The notes under the pieces: generated by a model
What the model saw: only the letters and a program-made list of their open reading frames with translations
Told to the model about the DNA's origin: nothing
Databases searched by the model: none
Made by a program: the position numbers and the translations under genes
Origin: Streptomyces sp. NBC_00510
GTDB lineage: Bacteria; Actinomycetota; Actinomycetes; Streptomycetales; Streptomycetaceae
Reading direction: 5' to 3'
DNA length: 64,000 nt
Assembly: GCA_036013505.1 (NCBI GenBank)
Contig: CP107851.1
Coordinates: forward strand, 2,418,001-2,482,000
Shown here: in pieces, positions 58,109-64,000 of the stretch
Position numbering within the stretch: position 1 is the stretch's first letter
Layout of the letters: every line of letters starts with the position of its first letter

Positions 58109-58124
58109 AACCTGCAAACAGGTT
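58109..58124. promoter_or_regulatory. Possible operator upstream of the catalase gene
   Basis: Perfect 6-4-6 inverted repeat (AACCTGCAAACAGGTT) about 140 bases before the catalase start. It could be bound by a peroxide-responsive repressor, but no CatR/FurA-type gene is adjacent. Only the symmetry is observed. Confidence 0.35.
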
Positions 58125-58265
58125 GTGCCGCTGAAGACAACGCAGTTGCTGCTTCGCCGAGTTGCGACCTCTCAGGCAATCAGGGTGCACGGACCGGGGC
58201 CGAGTAGCGACGGACGGATTTCCGAATCCGTCTGGCTATCGCAGAGGAAGATGCAGGGGGCGTAC

Positions 58266-59717
58266 GTGACCCAGGGACCACTCACTACGGAGGCCGGTGC
58301 TCCGGTCGCGGACAACCAGAACAGCGAGACCGCGGGCCCCGGGGGACCGGTCCTGGTCCAGGACCAGCAGCTGCTGGAGAAGCTCGCCCACTTCAACCGC
58401 GAGCGCATCCCGGAGCGCGTGGTGCACGCCCGCGGGGCGGGCGCCTACGGCACCTTCACGGTGACCGCCGACGTGACGAAGTACACGCGGGCGGCGTTCC
58501 TCTCCGAGGTCGGCAAGCAGACCGGGACCTTCCTGCGGTTCTCCACCGTCGCCGGCAACCTGGGTGCGGCGGACGCCGTGCGCGACCCGCGCGGCTGGGC
58601 GCTGAAGTTCTACACCGAGGAGGGCAATTACGACCTCGTCGGCAACAACACCCCGGTGTTCTTCATCAAGGACGCCATCAAGTTCCCCGACTTCATCCAC
58701 ACCCAGAAGCGCGACCCGTACACCGGCTCCCAGGAGGCGGACAACGTCTGGGACTTCTGGGGGCTGTCGCCCGAGTCGACGCACCAGGTGACCTGGCTGT
58801 TCGGTGACCGCGGCATCCCGGCGAGCTACCGCCACATGAACGGCTACGGCTCGCACACCTACCAGTGGAACAACGAGGCCGGCGAGGTCTTCTGGGTCAA
58901 GTACCACTTCAAGACCGACCAGGGCATCCAGAACCTCACCCAGGAGGAGGCCAACCGGCTCGCCGGTGAGGACCCGGACTCCCACCAGCGCGACCTGCGC
59001 GAGGCCATCGAGCGCGGCGAGTTCCCGAGCTGGACCGTGCAGGTGCAGATCATGCCCGCGGCCGAGGCGGCGGCCTACCGCTTCAACCCGTTCGACCTCA
59101 CCAAGGTGTGGCCGCACGAGGACTACCCGCCGATCGAGATCGGCAGGCTGGAGCTCAACCGCAACCCGCAGAACATCTTCGCCGAGGTCGAGCAGTCGAT
59201 CTTCTCCCCGGCGCACTTCGTGCCCGGCATCGGCCCGTCCCCGGACAAGATGCTGCAGGGCCGGCTCTTCGCCTACGGCGACGCCCACCGCTACCGCGTC
59301 GGCATCAACGCCGACCACCTGCCGGTGAACCGCCCGCACGCGACCGAGGCGCGCACCCACGGCCGCGACGGCGCGCTCTACGACGGCCGCCACGGCGGGG
59401 CCAGGAACTACGAGCCGAACAGCTTCGGCGGCCCGGCGCAGACCGGCCGTCCCCTGTGGTCGGCCACCGCGGTCGCCGGGTACACCGGCAACCACGAGAC
59501 GCCCTCGCACGCCGAGGACGACGACTTCGTGCAGGCCGGCAACCTCTACCGGCTGATGTCGCAGGAGGAGAAGGAGCGCCTGGTCGCCAACCTCTCCGGA
59601 TTCATCGCCAAGGTGTCGCGCGACGACATCGCCGAGCGCGCGATCGGCAACTTCCGCCGTGCCGACGAGGACTTCAGCAAACGGCTGGAGGCCGCGGTGC
59701 GGGCCCTTCGGGGCTGA
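58266..59717 (+). CDS. katA: Monofunctional haem catalase (clade 3)
   Basis: 483 residues from a GTG at 58266, chosen because [20 protein letters not shown] matches the usual Streptomyces N-terminus; an ATG at 58251 is possible. Active-site His in [11 protein letters not shown] (near 52), Asn in the [14 protein letters not shown] region, and the proximal haem Tyr in [14 protein letters not shown] (near 336). The length fits small-subunit clade 3 catalases. It converts hydrogen peroxide to water and oxygen. Gene is monocistronic with a strong terminator after it. Confidence 0.95.
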   Translation: MTQGPLTTEAGAPVADNQNSETAGPGGPVLVQDQQLLEKLAHFNRERIPERVVHARGAGAYGTFTVTADVTKYTRAAFLSEVGKQTGTFLRFSTVAGNLGAADAVRDPRGWALKFYTEEGNYDLVGNNTPVFFIKDAIKFPDFIHTQKRDPYTGSQEADNVWDFWGLSPESTHQVTWLFGDRGIPASYRHMNGYGSHTYQWNNEAGEVFWVKYHFKTDQGIQNLTQEEANRLAGEDPDSHQRDLREAIERGEFPSWTVQVQIMPAAEAAAYRFNPFDLTKVWPHEDYPPIEIGRLELNRNPQNIFAEVEQSIFSPAHFVPGIGPSPDKMLQGRLFAYGDAHRYRVGINADHLPVNRPHATEARTHGRDGALYDGRHGGARNYEPNSFGGPAQTGRPLWSATAVAGYTGNHETPSHAEDDDFVQAGNLYRLMSQEEKERLVANLSGFIAKVSRDDIAERAIGNFRRADEDFSKRLEAAVRALRG

Positions 59718-59741
59718 CCGGGGCTCGTCCCCGCAAGACCC

Positions 59742-59778
59742 GGAGGGGGTCGGGAGCGTCCAGGCCCCGGCCCCCTCC
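59742..59778 (+). terminator. Terminator-like hairpin after catalase
   Basis: Arms 59742-59754 and 59766-59778 pair over 13 bases with one G-U, loop of 11 bases, 25 bases after the catalase stop. Confidence 0.75.
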
Positions 59779-59819
59779 GCCTGCGTTACGGGCCGGTCAG
59801 CCGGCCAGGGCCTGAGCCC

Positions 59820-60010
59820 GGTGAAGCGTTCCACGCTTCTGCGGCTGATACGGTCCCCTGCCGCATCCGGCGCCCGCGGTGCCGCGTGTCCTGGGCATCG
59901 ACGAGTTCGCCCTGCGCGAGGGCCACGTCTAAGCGACGATCCTCGTTCCCATCGAGACCCGCCGCGCAATCGATCTGCTGCCCGACCGCACGGTCGAAAC
60001 CGTTGCAGAC
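59820..60010 (+). pseudogene. ISL3-family transposase, middle fragment
   Basis: After KRSTLLRLIR and a one-base shift, the frame reads VPRVLGIDEFALREGHV, a stop (TAA near 59931), then ATILVPIETRRAIDLLPDRT and VETVAD. This is the first part of the catalytic core (GIDEFALRxGxxYAT) of ISL3 transposases. It is not the missing half of the fragment at 15.4 kb in a simple way, but belongs to the same family. Dead. Confidence 0.7.
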
Positions 60011-60064
60011 AAAGGACCTCAGCTGGTTCCCGCTCGATGTTGCCGGACCAGTGTGGTGACGCCT

Positions 60065-60415
60065 GCTGAATTCCGCTGCCTCTCCGAGCTTGACCAGTAA
60101 TTCCCGCATATGTCCTTCATGCGCCTGCGGGTCCGGGTGGACTCGACCGCCAGGGATGACGAGCTTCCATACCTGGATCGGCTCGAGCGTCCATGAGAGT
60201 GACAGGCGCACCATTCCGTTCCAGGGGTGCGGCGCCACCGGGTCAAACTGACTCTCCTGCGGCTCCACCTGGCGCACGCCGTCGGGTCCGATCCGGAGTA
60301 CCTGGATGATCGGCAGCATGAGCTCCAGACCGGGCCGTCGCTGACCGGACTCCGGCTGCGGCAGGGTGCTCGCGGAGATGCCGGTTGCCCCGGCAAGTGC
60401 TGTGAGCGCGTCAGA
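60065..60415 (-). pseudogene. XRE-type regulator with cupin domain, truncated
   Basis: Minus-strand frame with a helix-turn-helix (LTALAGATGISASTLPQPES, GQRRPGLELMLP), then a cupin-like start (VWKLVIPGGRVHPDPQAHEG). The usual SRLESGQRRP motif has Pro for Arg. The N-terminus is disrupted by a stop and the C-terminal cupin is cut off where ISL3 homology begins. Originally a repressor of the XRE-cupin class, probably inactive now. Confidence 0.5.
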
Positions 60416-60948
60416 CCGCTGCGCAACCCATGGCGACGTAGCTGAGCGCCTGCTTCAGACAGAGCCCGAGTGATCGTTTCGGAACTTCCATTCCCAGAAA
60501 CGGCAACATCGGTTGTCCGGTGCATGGATGCCCTCCGAGAGTGGCACCCCGCGCTCTTAGCGGAGGCGTTGCGCATGCGGTGCGACTCGCTCGCCGTCGA
60601 AGCACAGGGGCCGTTGCCATATCCATCACTGGGCAGTCGAGGGAGACCCGAATGAGCAGTTGGCGAGATGACGGTTGGCAGTGGCCCCTGGACAGGCCAC
60701 GCGAGTAGGGACCGGGGGTGATCCCGGGCCTGAAGTGCTGCTGAGCTGAGGCGGCGAGGCGGCAGGATCGCGCCGGCAAGACCGGAGCAGGCCTTGCGGC
60801 TCTCGAGCCGTCGAGGCTCCTCGATCCCTGACCTCACCTCCTCCGTCGTTGGTGAGTCCACTCAGGATCCTTCAGACCCTGATTTCGGCCCTGCCACTGC
60901 ACACACTGGCGCAGGTCTCGCGTCAGACAGATCAAGAGAGGAATTTCC
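60416..60948. other. Intergenic region upstream of the GNAT gene
   Basis: No gene is supported. A segment at 60468-60510 resembles 29510-29560 (TTCCCAGAA-CGGCAAC core), possibly ends of related insertion sequences. The last bases hold the GAGGAA site of the GNAT gene. Confidence 0.3.
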
Positions 60949-61800
60949 ATGACATCTACCATCCCAGCAACGATCCTCGAAAAGGCCGAGGCGGAGGAGA
61001 TGTATGAGTTCGAAGAGGGCGTCCCCGAGCCTGATCGGTCGCGTTGGGGGATGGACTCCATGCGACTGGGCGGTGGAGTCGTCCTGGCAATGCGGGACGA
61101 CATAAGTGACTACTGGAGCAAGGCGCTGGGATTTGGCTTCGACGAGCCCGTCACGCCTCCACTGATGGAGGAAGTCATCGACTTCTACCAGGAGCGGGGC
61201 ATCCGTGAGGCCACGATACAAATCGCGCCGTCGGTCATCCCGGAAGACTGGCCGGACATATGCGAGAAACTCGGCATCGCGCGTGGGCCGGTGATCCGCA
61301 AGCTCGGTGCCGATATCGACGCGGCTGTGACCGCCAGTTCACATGCCAGGATCGGCGAGGGTTTGTCCGTTGGTCCGGTGACCCTCGACGAGGCCGCGGA
61401 GTGGGCCGAGGTCATGCCCCGGGCGATGGGTATGCCGGCGCAGGGTATGCAGCAGATGGCAGCCGCCTCTGTCGGTCGCTCCGGTTGGTACCCCTTCGCT
61501 GTTCGAGAGGCAGGTTCCATCGTTGCCACTGCGACCCTGCGCGTACAGGGTGAGGTGGGCAGCCTCTTCGCTGGATGCACTCTGCCCGAGGCTCGCAAGC
61601 GCGGCGCTCAGTCAGCGCTGATCGCGGCACGGGTCGATGCCGCCCGTGAGGCGGGATGCCGACTGCTTGTCGTGGAGACCTTCGACGAGCCGCCGGGCAC
61701 GCACAACTCCTCGTACCACAACCTGATCCGTGCCGGATTCACCCTGCGTTATCCGCGCCCGAACTGGATCTGGCGCAACCCAGGAGCAGCCTCCCAGTGA
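60949..61800 (+). CDS. GNAT-family N-acetyltransferase (paralog of 42599 gene)
   Basis: 283 residues from the ATG at 60949, with GAGGAA upstream. Same two-part layout as the gene at 42.6 kb: GFGFDEPVTPPLMEEVIDFY then IQIAPSVIPEDWPDI in the N-terminal half; IVATATLRVQGEVGSLFAGC, LPEARKRGAQSALIAARVDA and ETFDEPPGTHNSSYHNLIRA in the GNAT domain. The acetyl-CoA loop is present. It lies inside the segment bracketed by the haloperoxidase repeats. Substrate unknown. Confidence 0.82.
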   Translation: MTSTIPATILEKAEAEEMYEFEEGVPEPDRSRWGMDSMRLGGGVVLAMRDDISDYWSKALGFGFDEPVTPPLMEEVIDFYQERGIREATIQIAPSVIPEDWPDICEKLGIARGPVIRKLGADIDAAVTASSHARIGEGLSVGPVTLDEAAEWAEVMPRAMGMPAQGMQQMAAASVGRSGWYPFAVREAGSIVATATLRVQGEVGSLFAGCTLPEARKRGAQSALIAARVDAAREAGCRLLVVETFDEPPGTHNSSYHNLIRAGFTLRYPRPNWIWRNPGAASQ

Positions 61801-62430
61801 GGCTGAGGAACTGGTGAATGGCTGGAGGGGACGGGCTGCGCTCGCTGCCGCACCTCTGTCATGGCCCGTACAGGCCGCACGCCGGCACTCACCAGTTCTT
61901 CCGACAGGTGGTGCGGTCCCCGCGCTCTGCGAGAGGGGACCGCACCTCGGCGATGCGGGTGAGCATGGAACGCTCCATCCCCATGCCGGACCAGCAGGCT
62001 GGCGCGTGATCGGTGTGCGCGAACGTCGCGAGAAGTCGGTCGACAGCACGAGACCGTTGGACTACCTGTTCGCCGCCTCAAAATTTCTGTCGCGGACGGA
62101 AACTTTTCGGGTCCTCACAGCATCGTGGGGGCATGAGAAGCGGCAACCACAGACTGGAGCGCCGGGGGCGCCGACCGCGGTGTCGGGGGTTAAGCACAAA
62201 CCCTCACCGTGAACGGTGTGAATTGGCTCTGGCGCGCCTGATCAGGGTTGTGCAGAGCGATCGTGGTACAGGTTTCGCATGCACGGTTGGGGGTCTGGCC
62301 CCGTCGCCGGGTCGGGCCTTCTCAGGTGTCCACCAGTTGATTCTGACTTGACGGTTTGTTACTTACCCATCGATCGCCTGAGCCCGGTGATTCACAAATA
62401 ATCGTGTGCCTTGTCGTTGAATACCCGTAC
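61801..62430. other. 630-bp intergenic region
   Basis: No frame on either strand has convincing codon use or motifs. The last 100 bases are AT-richer and provide a different upstream region for haloperoxidase copy 2 than for copy 1. Confidence 0.4.
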
Positions 62431-62452
62431 ACCAAGAGAGAGGAACAAGTCG

Positions 62453-63271
62453 ATGCCTACCATCACTACCTCGGATGGCGTTGAGATCTTCTACAAGGAC
62501 TGGGGTACTGGTCAGCCGATCGTCTTCAGTCACGGTTGGCCCCTGTCGGCCGACGACTGGGACGCGCAGATGATGTTCTTTCTGCAGCACGGTTACCGGG
62601 TGATCGCCCACGACCGGCGCGGGCACGGCCGGTCGGAGCAGGTCAGCACGGGCAACGACATGGAGCACTGGGTCGAGGACCTTGCTGCGCTGACCGCGCA
62701 CCTGGGCCTGAAGGACGCCATCCACATCGGGCACTCCACGGGTGGCGGCGAGGTCACCCGCTACGTCGCCCGCTACCAGGACCGAGTCGCCAAGGCAGTG
62801 CTCGTCGCCTCACTGACCCCGAACATGTACCAGTCCGACGACAACCCCGCGGGCCAGCCTCAGGAGTGGTTCGAGGCCATCAAGGACGGAACCCTCAACA
62901 GGCGCGCGGACTTCTTCCGCGAGGTGCCGGAAGGCCCGTTCTACGGGTTCAACCTCCCGGGAGCCGAGCGGTCCGAGGGGATCATCGCGAACTGGTGGCG
63001 GCAGGCCATGGCCGGCAGCATCCAGGCCCACTACGAGACCCCCAACACCTGGCTGGAGGACTACACCGAAGACCTCCAGAAGATCACCGTCCCCGTCCTG
63101 GTCATGCACGGTGAAGCCGACCAGGTCGTTCCCTTCGCCAGCTCCGTCCCGCGAGCAGTCGAACTGCTCAAGAACGGCACCCAGAAGACCTACCCGGGCT
63201 ACCCCCACGGAATGCTCACCACCCACGCGGACGTCCTCAACGCCGACCTCCTCGCCTTCATCCAGTCCTGA
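62453..63271 (+). CDS. Cofactor-free haloperoxidase-type alpha/beta hydrolase, copy 2
   Basis: 272 residues, identical in protein sequence to the gene at 57116 as far as read, with the same Ser-Asp-His triad. An upstream in-frame ATG at 62411 would add 14 residues, but the conserved leader points to 62453. Its upstream promoter region differs from that of copy 1, so the two may be expressed under different conditions. Terminator hairpin at 63354-63386. Confidence 0.9.
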   Translation: MPTITTSDGVEIFYKDWGTGQPIVFSHGWPLSADDWDAQMMFFLQHGYRVIAHDRRGHGRSEQVSTGNDMEHWVEDLAALTAHLGLKDAIHIGHSTGGGEVTRYVARYQDRVAKAVLVASLTPNMYQSDDNPAGQPQEWFEAIKDGTLNRRADFFREVPEGPFYGFNLPGAERSEGIIANWWRQAMAGSIQAHYETPNTWLEDYTEDLQKITVPVLVMHGEADQVVPFASSVPRAVELLKNGTQKTYPGYPHGMLTTHADVLNADLLAFIQS

Positions 63272-63353
63272 CACCACCCACACCACCGCTCAACATCAAA
63301 AACACCCCACACGGACGCTTCGCCACACGAAAACAGCGCAAACGCCCGTGACA

Positions 63354-63386
63354 CCGGTTGGCCCTGACAACAACAGGGCCAACCGG
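63354..63386 (+). terminator. Terminator-like hairpin after haloperoxidase copy 2
   Basis: Same 13-bp stem and 7-base loop as at 58017-58049. Confidence 0.8.
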
Positions 63387-63427
63387 CTAGAACTCGAAGT
63401 AGCCGTATCACCACTATCCATGGGGTA

Positions 63428-64000
63428 GTGAATCTCTCCCAGGATGAGATCCGGATTTTCCTGACTACCTACGACCCTGGCTTTACCAGCGGTTGGAGGA
63501 AGTTTTTGAAATCTGTGGGCGCCGAACAGAAGGATGCAAGCCACATGTCCGATCTTTTTCTCGCGACAGCCAGTCGCGACATCTGCGACCGGAGCGGATC
63601 TCAGATCACCCGAAACGCCACTGACTATGCAAAGATGCTCATGTCACTGCGCATCCCACCCCGGCCCATGCCTCAGGCCCAGCAGATTCTTCACCGGTGG
63701 AGTCGCGCAAACCTATTCCCGTACGTAACGAATCTCAATCTGTCCCCATATGGCGGAGAACGCAGCTTCCGCTTCGACGCGTACGGATACAAACTGGGCG
63801 ACATGCTCTATGTGAATCAGTACTGTGATGCGGTAACCGGCCTCACTGATAAAGAGTGCGAACCGGATGCCGTGATCGCTCACTTCGTGCTTTCCGGCTC
63901 GATCGGATTCGAGAGTGGCGGCCACGCGGTCAGTGTCCGACCTGGGCAGATGTGCGTACGGGACATCAGGCACCAGCGCTTCTGGGTAGAGCCGGGAACG
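63428..64000 (+). CDS. AraC-type regulator, N-terminal part (runs off the window)
   Basis: Open frame from a GTG at 63428 to the window end (191 codons); an ATG at 63544 is an alternative start. After about 95 residues of helical sequence, the frame shows an AraC-binding-2-like segment: YKLGDMLYVNQYCDAVTG, IAHFVLSGSIGFESGGHAVS and VRPGQMCVRDIRHQRFWVEP, the cupin-like effector domain that precedes the two helix-turn-helices. The DNA-binding part lies beyond the window. Lower third-position GC than neighbours. It may regulate the haloperoxidase unit immediately upstream, an inference. Confidence 0.6.
   Translation, partial: MNLSQDEIRIFLTTYDPGFTSGWRKFLKSVGAEQKDASHMSDLFLATASRDICDRSGSQITRNATDYAKMLMSLRIPPRPMPQAQQILHRWSRANLFPYVTNLNLSPYGGERSFRFDAYGYKLGDMLYVNQYCDAVTGLTDKECEPDAVIAHFVLSGSIGFESGGHAVSVRPGQMCVRDIRHQRFWVEPGT

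Larger units (their letters stand above)
62431..63387. repeat. 957-bp direct repeat, copy 2 (haloperoxidase unit)
   Basis: Second copy of the unit at 57094-58050, same orientation. Differences seen are single bases, for example in the leader (GAGAGG versus GAAAGG) and in one Leu codon near the 3' end. Confidence 0.95.

Noticed and set aside
58236-59969. Long minus-strand open frame opposite the catalase
   Set aside because: It mirrors the catalase gene, whose active-site motifs are certain. The frame has Arg/Val/Gly-rich low-complexity typical of GC-rich shadows.
62411-62452. Extended N-terminus for haloperoxidase copy 2
   Set aside because: The extra 14 residues are absent from copy 1, where the leader before the ATG with AAGGAA is the same, so the start at 62453 is better.

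Overview
The window looks like accessory DNA of a Streptomyces (or close actinobacterial) genome. It is very GC-rich, GTG starts are common, and it carries an actinobacterial MobF relaxase, type VII secretion genes, ECF sigma factors, a PknB-type kinase and a clade-3 catalase. No tRNA, rRNA or housekeeping block is visible. Debris from at least six transposase families, a relaxase remnant and phage-like genes suggest a linear plasmid, an integrated conjugative element or a chromosome arm.

Layout. 1-4.7 kb: phage-like genes, mostly on the minus strand (SGNH hydrolase remnant, papain-like peptidase, amidase endolysin, holin-like protein), several apparently frameshifted. 4.9-7.1 kb: an EcsC/TerB-like protein with a hexanucleotide repeat, and a hypothetical. 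7.2-14.4 kb: mobilisation module (membrane protein and a 1,725-residue MobF relaxase-helicase). 14.8-15.9 kb: IS110 and ISL3 fragments. 16.0-21.6 kb: two hypotheticals and a three-gene operon of DUF6338-like membrane protein, 54-residue protein and TPR-CHAT caspase-like protease. 21.8-25.6 kb: TnsA-like and MobF remnants, a winged-helix plasmid protein and broken small genes. 27.5-28.9 kb: molybdopterin oxidoreductase plus flavin reductase. 29.7-32.8 kb: MFS exporter and FAD oxidoreductase. 33.2-36.5 kb: ricin-type lectin and DUF3311/MctP-like transporter pair. 36.6-39.5 kb: eroded type VII secretion island. 40.3-48.3 kb: flavin reductase, acyl-CoA-dehydrogenase-like monooxygenase, GNATs, a sigma factor and a plant/enterobacterial-type (class II) ketol-acid reductoisomerase. 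48.4-55.6 kb: truncated CorC, Ser/Thr kinase, an endonuclease/phosphatase gene split exactly by an IS630 element carrying a passenger gene, and a lipoprotein. 56-64 kb: two nearly identical haloperoxidases in 957-bp direct repeats bracketing a catalase and a GNAT, then the start of an AraC-like regulator.

How genes may work together. The best candidates for undescribed systems are the TPR-CHAT operon, whose coupled gene order suggests a membrane-sensor/protease conflict system, and the 40-48 kb group, where a two-component flavin monooxygenase sits near paralogous GNATs and a second-type KARI, suggesting branched-chain amino-acid-derived metabolism or self-resistance. Many genes are interrupted by single G/C indels next to short homopolymers, so some apparent pseudogenes may be sequencing errors. 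All functions were inferred by reading; no database search was run.
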